Origin: Streptomyces sp. WMMC940
GTDB lineage: Bacteria > Actinomycetota > Actinomycetes > Streptomycetales > Streptomycetaceae
Assembly (NCBI RefSeq): GCF_027460265.1
Contig: NZ_JAPZBC010000001.1
Span: forward strand, 7,366,001 to 7,430,000
Length of the DNA stretch: 64,000 nt
Reading direction: 5' to 3'
Positions 9,190 to 17,684 of the stretch are shown piece after piece; the first letter of the stretch is position 1; every line of letters begins with the position of its first letter. The translations under genes were made by a program, and so were the position numbers. The notes beneath the pieces were generated by a model. That model was given only the letters and a program-made list of their open reading frames with translations, was not told the DNA's origin and did no database searches.

Positions 9190-10698
9190 TCAGGAACTCG
9201 CCGCCCCACCGGCCGTGCGTCGCCGGTGGATCAGCGCGAGCACACCGTCCAGGACCAGGAAGGCCAGCAGGGACCAGCCCAGCAGCGGGAACGCCCAGCC
9301 GACGGCGATCACCAGCGGCACGGCCACGGCCAGGGCGGGCCAGGGCAGGTGCCGCCACGTACCGCGTGCGGGCGCGCGGCCCATCAGGGCACGGCGGTCC
9401 GCCCGGGTGGGCCGGCGCTGCCACCACATGCGGTAGCCGAGCACGATGCCGACGCTCAGCCCGAGCGCGATGACCGCGAGGACGATCTGGTTGGCCAGGC
9501 CGAAGAGGGTGCCCATGTGGGCGCGTACACCGAGGCTGCTGAGCTTGGCCAGCACCGGGTGGTCCGCCCAGTCGACACGCGAGGTGATCTCGCCGCTGTG
9601 CGGGTCGACGGCCGCCTGGTCCATGCGGACCGGCCACAGGCCGTCGGTCTGGGCGACCGTCCAGGTGCTCTTCTCGTCGGCGGGCACGCTGAGCTCCACC
9701 GGGCCGTCGAGACCCGCGGCACGGGCCTTCTCCAGGATCCGGTCGACGCTGAGCCCCTCCGGAAGGCCGCTGCCCGCGGCATCCCCTCCGGCCTCCTGCC
9801 CGTCGGAGTGGTCGTGTCCGGAGGAACCCTCAGCGGATGCGGTGGTGTTCAGCTCGGGCGCGTACGCGCTCAGTGAGGTGCGCAGTTCGGTGAAGCGTTC
9901 GCCGGCGTACGCCGACCAGGTCAGACCGGTGGCACTGAGGACGAGCAGCCCGGCCGAGATCCACACGCCGGTGATCGCGTGGAGGCTGCGGCTGCGGCGC
10001 ACGCCGCGTGCCCCCCGCTCGGGCAGCAGCGTGTTGCGCTTCGCTCCGCCCGCGTAGGCGCGCCGGCGTCCGAACCACAGCAGCAGACCGCCCAGGACCA
10101 GCACCCACAGCCAGCTCGCGGCGAGTTCGGAGTACAGCCGGCCCGTCTCCCCGAGGTGGAGGTTGCGGTGCAGGTCGTCCAGCCAGGTGGCCAGGGGTGT
10201 CGAGCCGAACCAGGTCGTCAGGGCGCCGCGTACCTCGGCGGTGTAGGGATCGACGTATACGGTGCGCTGCTTGTCCTGCTCGGCGAGCTCGGGGACGGAG
10301 AGCACGACCTTGGTGGTGTGGTCGGCGGCCTCGGGCGGGACGACCGACATGATGCTGCCCTCGGGGTGGGCCTCGCGGGCGGCCGCTATCTGCTCCGTCA
10401 GCGGTTTCGCCGTCCCACCCACCTCCTCCACGCGCAGCTCCTGGCCGTAGACGAGTTGGTCCAGCTGCGGAACAGCGGTGTACGCCAGCCCGGTCAGCGC
10501 CGCTACCAGCAGGAACGGGGCGACCAGGATGCCGGCGTAGAAATGCAGCCGGGTCAGCAGGGGCCACCAGCCGGAGCGTGTACGACCGTTGGCCGGGGTG
10601 ACGGGCGGGGTGCTGCCGGACTGGTCGGACATGGGCTTCTCGTCCGGGGAGTCGGCGGTCGGCGCCCCGTCGGGAGAGGCGTCGGATGTGGTGCTCAT
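9190..10698 (-). CDS. PepSY-associated transmembrane protein
   Basis: 502 residues. A Pro/Ser/Asp-rich cytoplasmic N-terminus (~1-45) leads to the first membrane helix (LTRLHFYAGILVAPFLLVAA). Two PepSY-type extracellular regions alternate with three further membrane segments, including WLWVLVLGGLLLWF and the pair near the C-terminus. An acidic/His patch (HDHSDGQEAGGD) lies near residue 290. PepSY-TM proteins are linked to iron or copper acquisition and siderophore-metal reduction in other bacteria. The next gene upstream on the same strand (10923-11615) is a His/Met-rich membrane protein, which fits a metal theme. AGGAG lies 12 nt before the ATG. Confidence 0.85.
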   Translation of the reverse strand: MSTTSDASPDGAPTADSPDEKPMSDQSGSTPPVTPANGRTRSGWWPLLTRLHFYAGILVAPFLLVAALTGLAYTAVPQLDQLVYGQELRVEEVGGTAKPLTEQIAAAREAHPEGSIMSVVPPEAADHTTKVVLSVPELAEQDKQRTVYVDPYTAEVRGALTTWFGSTPLATWLDDLHRNLHLGETGRLYSELAASWLWVLVLGGLLLWFGRRRAYAGGAKRNTLLPERGARGVRRSRSLHAITGVWISAGLLVLSATGLTWSAYAGERFTELRTSLSAYAPELNTTASAEGSSGHDHSDGQEAGGDAAGSGLPEGLSVDRILEKARAAGLDGPVELSVPADEKSTWTVAQTDGLWPVRMDQAAVDPHSGEITSRVDWADHPVLAKLSSLGVRAHMGTLFGLANQIVLAVIALGLSVGIVLGYRMWWQRRPTRADRRALMGRAPARGTWRHLPWPALAVAVPLVIAVGWAFPLLGWSLLAFLVLDGVLALIHRRRTAGGAASS

Positions 10699-10922
10699 GA
10701 GTGGGCTCAGCTCCTGAAGTCCTGCCCGGCCCGCACGCGGGCGGCCGGGGGCTGTTCACTGCCGGAAGGGCGCGTGCCACGGATCGGTTCCGGCGCGACG
10801 AGCGGAGCCGCGCGGAAGCCGGGGTACGCATGAGAGCCGCCGCGTGCGGCCGGATGGTCCGGGTTCACGGGCGGTGGGGACACCGGCCGGGCGAGCGGCG
10901 TGTCTTCACCGCTTCGGCCGGG

Positions 10923-11615
10923 TCAGTGGGTGAACAGCACAGGCGGACCACGCCGGGCGACCGTGTGCTCCAGGAGCCGGGTGCGGTACGGCACCTCGCG
11001 GTCCGTGCCGCGGTCCAGCGGAATGCGGCGGCGTGCGAGCATCGCCCGGAACCGCGACCACCGCCGCAGTAGGACCGGAGCGTGCAGTGCCGCCGACAAG
11101 GGTGCGCCCAGAAGTCGGCACAGCCGCCATACCAGGGCCTCCCCCTGGCGCAGCCACCAGGCGGCACCGAGCCCGGCGGCCAGGTGGGCGAGCAGCATGA
11201 GCGGACTCAGATGGGCGGGGGCCAGGGCCGCGCCGAAAGGTTCGGCCCCTGCGCCGGCGGCTCCGGTCACGACCTCCGGGCCGTAGGTCCCCATCTGTTC
11301 CGCATGAGACATATGCCCGACATGCGGGCCGCTGTGCACGGAGGGCGACGTCCGGGAATGGTCCGGGCCGGTGAACGCGAACAGCAGGTGCAGCGCACCC
11401 TGCGCGACCGTGACCGCACCCGCGATCTGCCCGAAAGTACGCTCCCGTCCGGCGAGGCGCCCCGCCGTGACCGCGACGGCCGTGCCGCCGACCGCGAGCA
11501 GGACGAGGGGCGGATGATGCCCGCCGGCCACGCTGTGCCCGGTTGCCGCCAGCAGCACGCACACCAGACTGAACACCGCCACCCGCGCGCCACGGAGCAG
11601 GCCACGGTCGGCCAT
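10923..11615 (-). CDS. His/Met-rich integral membrane protein, paralogue of the protein at 30685
   Basis: 230 residues with four or five hydrophobic segments. Between the third and fourth is a loop rich in His and Met (HSGPHVGHMSHAEQMGTYG), which suggests metal contact. AGGAGG lies 4 nt before the chosen ATG (11615), better than the GTG at 11618. It resembles the product of 30685-31476: both begin with an Arg-rich start and a VLLAA-GH first helix, have a TV-Q-LH third helix, an AHLAA helix and an RGPP tail. The upstream partner of the PepSY gene on the same strand, it may act in metal uptake or handling; this is inferred, and the family has no function I can name. Confidence 0.75.
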   Translation of the reverse strand: MADRGLLRGARVAVFSLVCVLLAATGHSVAGGHHPPLVLLAVGGTAVAVTAGRLAGRERTFGQIAGAVTVAQGALHLLFAFTGPDHSRTSPSVHSGPHVGHMSHAEQMGTYGPEVVTGAAGAGAEPFGAALAPAHLSPLMLLAHLAAGLGAAWWLRQGEALVWRLCRLLGAPLSAALHAPVLLRRWSRFRAMLARRRIPLDRGTDREVPYRTRLLEHTVARRGPPVLFTH

Positions 11616-11755
11616 CACTCCTCCTCGCGTTCGTCGGGCGGCTCACGCCTCTTCCGCACTACTACGTGTGCGGACCCGTCACCGTTCAATCCCGGCCACA
11701 CATGGTCTCCCGACAGCGGTCGGGCCGGTTGACGTGACCGAACCCGTGCGGCACG

Positions 11756-12127
11756 TCACGGGGATCGTTTGGGCGCGCGGCTCGGGCCGGGTGAGCTTAC
11801 CGTGACCGAAATCAGCCGCATCATTGGGCGTGACCGAGGCCCGATGCGGCGCGGCCCGCGGGTTCCGTCACCGATCGTGGGTCTCCACCGCGTCGGCGGA
11901 TCGGCCCGCGGCGGCCTGGTCCACTCGGACACCGTGCCGTTCGCCAGATGCGCGACGAGTGGGTCGGCGCCGCGCCCCGGACGCAGGCCGAGCGACTCCG
12001 CCATCACCTGGATGTTGTCGAGCAGGGCTTCGACCACCGCGCGCGGCAGCGGGCGGGCAACGGTGTCGAGGAGCGCGTCGCGCAGGGCGCGTATCCAGGC
12101 GGTCTGACTACCGAGCTGTCTGCGCAT
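11756..12127 (-). CDS. Hypothetical protein or gene remnant downstream of metE
   Basis: About 123 residues from ATG 12127. The first ~65 residues look genuinely coded and helical (RRQLGSQTAWIRALRDALLD, VVEALLDNIQVMAESLG) with strong third-position GC. Beyond ~residue 85 the frame becomes Arg/Pro-rich and less gene-like. The coding-like frame actually begins upstream of the ATG (…EQKQEAKEFESLLDM), right after the metE terminator, with AAGGAG but no good start at normal spacing. It may therefore be a 5'-truncated gene. No family recognised. Confidence 0.35.
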   Translation of the reverse strand: MRRQLGSQTAWIRALRDALLDTVARPLPRAVVEALLDNIQVMAESLGLRPGRGADPLVAHLANGTVSEWTRPPRADPPTRWRPTIGDGTRGPRRIGPRSRPMMRLISVTVSSPGPSRAPKRSP

Positions 12128-12187
12128 GTCGAGCAGGCTCTCGAACTCCTTCGCTTCTTGCTTCTGCTCGTGGCGGTACTGCTCGTC

Positions 12188-12218
12188 GGGGCCGGGGCGC
12201 CCGTGACGCCCCGGCCCC
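12188..12218. terminator. metE terminator hairpin
   Basis: A perfect 12-bp stem (GGGGCCGGGGCG) with a 7-nt loop, located 13-43 nt beyond the metE stop codon on the minus strand. The stem is almost entirely G/C and should fold very stably. Confidence 0.85.
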
Positions 12219-12230
12219 GGGATGTGCGGG

Positions 12231-14549
12231 TCAGGACGCGGACAACTCGCCGCGTACGGCACGTGCGGCGGCGACCAGGTTCTCCAGCGAGGCCCGGGTC
12301 TCGGGCCAGGCGCGGGTCTTCAGGCCGCAGTCGGGGTTGACCCAGAGCCGCTCCGCCGGGATGGCCCTCAGACCCGTGCGGAGCAGGTCGGCCGCCTCCT
12401 CGGCGCTGGGGACGCGCGGTGAGTGGATGTCGTACACGCCCGGGCCTGCCTCGCGCGGGTAGCCGTGGGCGGCCAGTTCGCGGGCGACCTGCATGTGCGA
12501 GCGGGCGGCCTCCAGGCTGATGACGTCGGCGTCGAGGTCGTTGATGGCCTGGACGATGTCGCCGAACTCGGCGTAGCACATGTGCGTGTGGATCTGGGTG
12601 TCCGGCCGGACACCGCTCGTGCTCAGCCGGAACGCCTCCGTCGCCCAGGCCAGGTAGGCCGGGTGGTCGGCGGCGCGCAGCGGCAGCGTCTCGCGCAGCG
12701 CGGGCTCGTCCACCTGGATGACGGACGTACCGGCCGCCTCCAGATCGTTCACCTCGTCGCGCAGGGCGAGGGCCACCTGGCGGGCGGTCTCGCCGAGGGG
12801 CTGGTCGTCGCGGACGAAGGACCACGCGAGCATGGTGACCGGGCCGGTGAGCATGCCCTTGACCGGGCGGGACGTGAGGGACTGGGCGTACCGCGTCCAG
12901 GGCACCGTCATCGGCTCGGGGCGGGAGATGTCGCCGGCCAGGATCGGCGGGCGGACGTAGCGGGTGCCGTAGGACTGCACCCAGCCCTGCTGCGTGGCGA
13001 GGTAGCCGGTGAGCTGCTCGGCGAAGTACTGGACCATGTCGTTGCGTTCGGGCTCGCCGTGCACCAGGACGTCGATCCCGGTCTTCTCCTGGAAGGAGAT
13101 GACCTCCTGGATCTCGGCCTTGATGCGCTCCTCGTAGCCGGCGGCGTCGATCCGGCCGGCGCGCAGGTCGGCGCGGGCCGTGCGCAGCTCGCCGGTCTGC
13201 GGGAAGGAACCGATCGTGGTGGTCGGCAGCAGGGGCAACCCGAGATGGGCGCGCTGGGCGGCGGCCCGTTCGGCGTAGGGCTGGGAGCGGCGGCCGTCGG
13301 CCTCGGTGACCGCCGCGGCGCGGGACCGTACGTCCGGGTCGTGCGTGATCGGGGAGCCCGCTCGGGAGCTCAGGTCGGCGCGGTTGGCGGCGAGTTCCGC
13401 GGTGATCGTGTCGGTGCCCTGGGCGAGTCCCTTGGCGAGGGTGACGATCTCGGCCGTCTTCTGCTTCGCGAAGGCGAGCCAGCGCAGGATCTGCGGCTCG
13501 ATGTCCCGCTCCGGGGCCGTGTCCAGCGGCACATGGAGCAACGAGCAGGAGGCGGCCACGTCGACCCGGTCGGCCAGTCCGAGCAGGGTGGCGAGGGTGG
13601 ACAGCGACTTCTCCAGGTCGTCGACCCAGATGTTGCGGCCGTTGACCACACCCGCGACCAGGCGCTTTCCGGGAAGTCCGCCGACGGCGGCGAGGGCGTC
13701 CAGGTTGGCGGCGGCGGACTCGGTGAAGTCCAGGGCGAGTCCCTCGACCGGGGCCTTGGCGAGCACCGGCAGGGCGTCGCCGAGCCGGTCGAAGTACGAG
13801 GCGACGAGCAGCCTGGACCGGTCGGCGAGGGCGCCGATCTCGCGGTATGCGCGCTCGGCGGCGTTCAGCTCGGCCGGGGTGCGGTCCTGGACGAGGGCGG
13901 GCTCGTCGAGCTGCACCCATTCGGCCCCGGCCGCGCGCAGGTCGGCGAGGACCTCGGCGTACACGGGCAGCAGCCGGTCCAGAAGGGTGAGCGGCTCGAA
14001 GTCCGCGGGCACGCCGGGGGCGGGCTTGGCGAGCAGGAGGTACGTGACCGGGCCGACCAGGACGGGGCGTGCGGTCAGGCCGAGAGCCTGGGCTTCCGTC
14101 AGCTCGGCGACCTGCTTGGTCGAGTCGGCTGTGAAGACGGTGTCCGGACCCAGTTCCGGGACCAGGTAGTGGTAGTTCGTGTCGAACCACTTCGTCATCT
14201 CCAGCGGCGCCACGTCCTGCGTGCCGCGCGCCATGGCGAAGTATCCGCCCAGGGCGTCCGCCTCGACGGCGGCGCGGTGGCGCTCGGGGATCGCGCCGAC
14301 CATGACGCTGGTGTCGAGGACGTGGTCGTAGTACGAGGAGTCGCCGGTGGGCACCTCGTGGATGCCGGCCTGGGCGAGCTGCTGCCAGTTGGAGCGGCGC
14401 AGTTCGGCGGCGGTGGCACGGAGGGCGTCGGCGGTGACTCGGCCCTTCCAGTAGCCCTCGATCGCCTTCTTCAGTTCCCGGTTCGGGCCCTGGCGGGGGT
14501 AGCCGTACACGGTGGCCCGTGCTGCCGCGGCTGCGGACTTCGGTGTCAC
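12231..14549 (-). CDS. metE: Cobalamin-independent methionine synthase
   Basis: 772 residues, full length for MetE (5-methyltetrahydropteroyltriglutamate-homocysteine methyltransferase), which makes methionine from homocysteine without B12. The N-terminal barrel begins YGYPRQGPNRELKKAIEGYW. The C-terminal zinc-binding barrel has IGSFPQTGELRTAR, IHTHMCYAEFGDI (Zn ligands His and Cys) and NPDCGLKTR (third ligand Cys). The GTG start at 14549 is set by GAAGGAGA 6 nt upstream. A cobalamin riboswitch in the leader should switch the gene off when B12 allows the MetH route. A strong terminator follows. Confidence 0.97.
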   Translation of the reverse strand: MTPKSAAAAARATVYGYPRQGPNRELKKAIEGYWKGRVTADALRATAAELRRSNWQQLAQAGIHEVPTGDSSYYDHVLDTSVMVGAIPERHRAAVEADALGGYFAMARGTQDVAPLEMTKWFDTNYHYLVPELGPDTVFTADSTKQVAELTEAQALGLTARPVLVGPVTYLLLAKPAPGVPADFEPLTLLDRLLPVYAEVLADLRAAGAEWVQLDEPALVQDRTPAELNAAERAYREIGALADRSRLLVASYFDRLGDALPVLAKAPVEGLALDFTESAAANLDALAAVGGLPGKRLVAGVVNGRNIWVDDLEKSLSTLATLLGLADRVDVAASCSLLHVPLDTAPERDIEPQILRWLAFAKQKTAEIVTLAKGLAQGTDTITAELAANRADLSSRAGSPITHDPDVRSRAAAVTEADGRRSQPYAERAAAQRAHLGLPLLPTTTIGSFPQTGELRTARADLRAGRIDAAGYEERIKAEIQEVISFQEKTGIDVLVHGEPERNDMVQYFAEQLTGYLATQQGWVQSYGTRYVRPPILAGDISRPEPMTVPWTRYAQSLTSRPVKGMLTGPVTMLAWSFVRDDQPLGETARQVALALRDEVNDLEAAGTSVIQVDEPALRETLPLRAADHPAYLAWATEAFRLSTSGVRPDTQIHTHMCYAEFGDIVQAINDLDADVISLEAARSHMQVARELAAHGYPREAGPGVYDIHSPRVPSAEEAADLLRTGLRAIPAERLWVNPDCGLKTRAWPETRASLENLVAAARAVRGELSAS

Positions 14550-14727
14550 GGAGATCTCCTTCGCGAGATGAATCCCTGAGATCCCGGAGGTGGGACGAGA
14601 GCGCGAAGGGGTGACGAACCGGACGGTACGAGCGTGCGCGGCAAGGCACGGTCGATCGCCTGGTATGTACGCCGACCCGCCCTCGAGGTCACCGGGATGT
14701 CCACGCACGGAGTGGTCCGCGCGCGGG

Positions 14728-14935
14728 CAACGGGCAGGTCTTCGGACTCGCGGGCACGTCCTCCTGACCGGAGGGCACCTACTGGCCGTCGCTTCCCAGG
14801 TCCGGTACGGAGGACCCAGTGCGTTTGACGGCGGTCGTTCCCGCTCACCGCTGCGGGGCAGTCCCGGATTCCCACCGGGTTCCCTCTTGCGACGTCCCGC
14901 CTGGAGGACGGGGCGAACCAGCTGCACGGGTCAGC
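14728..14935 (-). promoter_or_regulatory. Cobalamin (B12) riboswitch in the metE leader
   Basis: On the minus strand the leader carries the conserved cobalamin-riboswitch core: CGGTGGGAATCCGGGACTG followed by CCCCGCAGCGGT. It then has the GGAAGCGACGGCCAGTAG segment and the closing GCGAGTCCGAAGACCTGCCC. These appear in the standard order over about 200 nt, ending ~180 nt before the metE start. In the family, adenosyl-cobalamin binding blocks expression. B12 control of metE is established in other Streptomyces. Exact ends are approximate. Confidence 0.93.
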
Positions 14936-15013
14936 CTAGTCGGTGACACGAGCCTGAGCGGCGCGGCGTCCACGATCCGGATGGTGAAGTGGACCGCGAG
15001 GCGGTGACGCCGC

Positions 15014-15046
15014 AGGGCGGGAGCGCCGCACTCGCGCTCCCGCCCT
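15014..15046. terminator. Hairpin downstream of the aceB-hbd genes
   Basis: A perfect 13-bp stem (AGGGCGGGAGCGC) with a 7-nt loop, followed on the plus strand by TTCC. It lies ~72 bp past the 3-hydroxyacyl-CoA dehydrogenase stop, on the side expected for a terminator of that transcript. A second GCCCGGG/CCCGGGC hairpin lies at about 15075-15092. Confidence 0.8.
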
Positions 15047-15117
15047 TTCCCTGTGACGCCACCCGGGCCTCCCAGCCCGGGCCCTCCCGGGCCCCTCAGC
15101 CCGGTGGACTTGGATCG

Positions 15118-15987
15118 TCAGGCACGGTCGTACGCGTGGAACCCGCGTCCGGTCTTCCGGCCCAACAGTCCTGCCTCGACCATCCGCTGGAGCAACGGCG
15201 GCGGGGCGTACAGCGGCTCCTTGAACTCGTCGTAGAGGGACTCGGCGATCGAGGCGACGGTGTCGAGGCCGATCAGGTCGGCGAGCTTGAGCGGACCCAT
15301 GGGGTGGGCGCAGCCAAGTTCCATGCCGGCGTCGATGTCGGTGGCCGTGGCGAATCCGGACTCCGCCATGCGGATCGCGGACAGCAGGTAGGGGATGAGC
15401 AGCGCGTTGACGACGAAGCCGGCCCGGTCCTGGGAGCGGATCACGGTCTTGCCGAGGGTGCCGGTCGCGAAGTCCTCGACGGTGGCGGCCGCCACCGCCG
15501 ACGTGTGCAGGGAGGTCACGACCTCCACGAGCGGCAGTACGGGTACCGGGTTGAAGAAGTGCAGTCCCACGACCCGGTCGGCCCGACCGGTCGCCATCCC
15601 GAGCCGCATGACGGGGAGGGAGGAGGTGTTGGTCGCCAGGACGGCTTCCGGGTCCTCGACGATCTTGTCGAGGTTGGCGAAGACCTCGGTCTTGGCGTCG
15701 GTGTTCTCGATGACGGCCTCGATCACGAGCTGCCGGTCGGCGAGGTCTTCCAGGCTGCCGGTGAACACCATGCGGGTGAGGGCGTCCCGCGCGGCGGACT
15801 CCTCCAGCTTTCCGCGCCGCACCGCACGGTCGAGCGACGCCGCCACCCGGTCCCTGGCTGTGCGCGCGGCGATCGCATCCGCCTCGCAGACCACGGTGTC
15901 GAGCCCGGCCCGCGCGCACACCTCGGCGATGCCGGCGCCCATCTGCCCTCCGCCGACCACACCGACGCGCGTGATGTCCCCGCTCAT
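15118..15987 (-). CDS. 3-hydroxybutyryl-CoA dehydrogenase
   Basis: 289 residues, normal for short 3-hydroxyacyl-CoA dehydrogenases (Hbd/FadB2/PaaH type). The Rossmann motif is VGVVGGGQMGAGIAEVC. The catalytic-His region is GLHFFNPVPVLPLVEV, and the C-terminal substrate domain includes HPMGPLKLADLIGLD and GRKTGRGFHAYD. It oxidises (S)-3-hydroxyacyl-CoA with NAD(P). The ATG overlaps the aceB stop by 4 bp (ATGA), so translation is coupled to malate synthase. This links beta-oxidation or hydroxybutyrate use to the glyoxylate shunt. Confidence 0.93.
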   Translation of the reverse strand: MSGDITRVGVVGGGQMGAGIAEVCARAGLDTVVCEADAIAARTARDRVAASLDRAVRRGKLEESAARDALTRMVFTGSLEDLADRQLVIEAVIENTDAKTEVFANLDKIVEDPEAVLATNTSSLPVMRLGMATGRADRVVGLHFFNPVPVLPLVEVVTSLHTSAVAAATVEDFATGTLGKTVIRSQDRAGFVVNALLIPYLLSAIRMAESGFATATDIDAGMELGCAHPMGPLKLADLIGLDTVASIAESLYDEFKEPLYAPPPLLQRMVEAGLLGRKTGRGFHAYDRA

Positions 15988-17582
15988 GCCCCGGCCTCCG
16001 TCCGCTCCACGAGGTGACGGGTGTAGGCGTCCGGTGTGAAGAACAGCGGCAACTCACCGGCCAGGGTGGCCCGTTCGAAGAGCGCCCGGATGTCCTCCAA
16101 TGGCGCCCAGGGGTGCTCGGCTCCGAGCGCCGCGAGCTCGTCGTCGAGCAGCAGCAGCACCGTCTGCCGTTCGATGACGCGGTGCCGCAGCCACTGCCAG
16201 ATCTGCACGCGGGCGATCTCGGCGGTGGCGGCGTCCTCCATCAGGCCGTACAGCGCCACGGCGCCCTGTCCGCGCAGCCAGGCGGCGAAGTAGCGCAGTG
16301 CCACGGCGATGTTGGTGCGGACCCCCTCCGGCGTGGGCGGGCCGCTGATGCGACGCACCGACAGCAGGTCGGCCGGGGTCACCTCGACGTCGTCGCGGGT
16401 GCGGTCGATCTGGTCGGGCCGCTTGCCGAGGACGCCGTCGAAGACCTCGCGGCAGACGGGGACCAGGGCCGGATGGGCGACCCAGGAGCCGTCGAAGCCG
16501 TCCTCGGCCTCGCGTTCCTTGTCGAGCCGGACCTTGGCGAGCGCGGCCTCGTTCGCGGCAGGGTCCTTGCCGGGCACATGGGCGGACATTCCGCCGATGG
16601 CGTGGGCACCGCGCTTGTGGCAGGTGCGCACGAGGAGTTCGGTGTAGGCGCGCATGAACGGGGCGGTCATCGTGACCTTCGCCCGGTCGGGGAGGAGGAA
16701 GTCGGTCCGGTGCCCGAAGGTCTTGATCAAGCTGAAGAGGTAGTCCCAGCGGCCCGCGTTGAGGCCGGCGCTGTGCTCGCGCAGCTCGTGGAGGATCTCC
16801 TCCATCTCGAACGCGGCGGTGATCGTCTCGATCAGGACCGTGGCCCGGATCGTGCCCCGCGGGATGCCGAGCAGATCCTGGGAGAGGAGGAAGACGTCGT
16901 TCCAGAGCCGGGCCTCGTACCGGTTCTCCAGTTTCGGCAGGTAGAAGTACGGGCCGTACCCGGCGTCGATCTGCCGCTGGGCGCAGTGGAAGAAGTACAG
17001 GCCGAAGTCCACCAATGCGGCGGGCACGGGGCGGCCGTCGTACTCCAGGTGCTCCTCGTCCAGATGCCAGCCGCGGGGGCGGACCATGATGGTGGCGAGC
17101 TCGTCCGGGTCCGCGAGCCGGTACTCCTTGCCCTCCGGCGTGGTGAAGTCGATCCGGCGCTCGATGGCGTCGAGGAGGGTGAGCTGCCCGCCGATGACGT
17201 TCCCCCAGGTGGGGGAGGTGGCGTCCTCGAAGTCCGCCATCCACACCGTGGCGCCGGAGTTGAGCGCGTTGACGGCCATCCGGCGGTCCGGCGGCCCGGT
17301 GATCTCCACACGGCGGTCGGCGAGACCGGGGGCGGGAGGCGCGACGCGCCACGACGGGTCCGCGCGCACGGTGCGGGAGACCATGGGGAAAACGAGGGGG
17401 GCTCCCGATGCCAGTCGCAGTGCCTGCCGGCGGCGCTCCTTCATGAGGTCCAGGCGGCGCTTTCCGAAGGCTTCGGCCAGATGACCGACGAAGTCGAGGG
17501 CGGCGGGGGTGAGGATCTCGTCGTGCCGGTGGCCGGGCGTGGCGAGGACACGGACCTGCTGGGTGAGTGCGGTGGTGGACAT
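15984..17582 (-). CDS. aceB: Malate synthase A
   Basis: 532 residues, typical of isoform A. Condenses glyoxylate and acetyl-CoA to malate in the glyoxylate shunt. Family motifs are clear: MADFEDATSPTWGNV, the ATIMVRPRGWHLDEEHL segment, GPYFYLPKLENRYEARLW and the C-terminal helical domain. It lies ~100 bp downstream of aceA on the same strand, with two hairpins between, and overlaps the dehydrogenase start by 4 bp. A 3-gene aceA-aceB-hbd unit is likely. Confidence 0.96.
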   Translation of the reverse strand: MSTTALTQQVRVLATPGHRHDEILTPAALDFVGHLAEAFGKRRLDLMKERRRQALRLASGAPLVFPMVSRTVRADPSWRVAPPAPGLADRRVEITGPPDRRMAVNALNSGATVWMADFEDATSPTWGNVIGGQLTLLDAIERRIDFTTPEGKEYRLADPDELATIMVRPRGWHLDEEHLEYDGRPVPAALVDFGLYFFHCAQRQIDAGYGPYFYLPKLENRYEARLWNDVFLLSQDLLGIPRGTIRATVLIETITAAFEMEEILHELREHSAGLNAGRWDYLFSLIKTFGHRTDFLLPDRAKVTMTAPFMRAYTELLVRTCHKRGAHAIGGMSAHVPGKDPAANEAALAKVRLDKEREAEDGFDGSWVAHPALVPVCREVFDGVLGKRPDQIDRTRDDVEVTPADLLSVRRISGPPTPEGVRTNIAVALRYFAAWLRGQGAVALYGLMEDAATAEIARVQIWQWLRHRVIERQTVLLLLDDELAALGAEHPWAPLEDIRALFERATLAGELPLFFTPDAYTRHLVERTEAGA

Positions 17583-17610
17583 CGGGATCTCCTGAGGGGT
17601 GGGAGCGGAG

Positions 17611-17670
17611 GGCGGACGGGGACGGTCGTCCGCCTCTCCGCTCGGCCATGGGGAGCCTCGCGGCGAGGCT
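17611..17670 (-). other. Two intercistronic hairpins between aceA and aceB
   Basis: A perfect 8-bp stem with an 8-nt loop (17611-17634, GGCGGACG…CGTCCGCC) is followed by a perfect 7-bp stem with a 3-nt loop (17654-17670, AGCCTCG-CGG-CGAGGCT). They could be processing or partial-termination sites that set the aceA:aceB ratio, or an aceA terminator. Confidence 0.55.
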
Positions 17671-17684
17671 TCCGGCCGGGTGGC

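Noticed and set aside
12423..14579. 718-codon plus-strand frame opposite metE
   Set aside because: metE is certain on the other strand and the frame begins and ends within it; an artefact of GC-rich codon structure.
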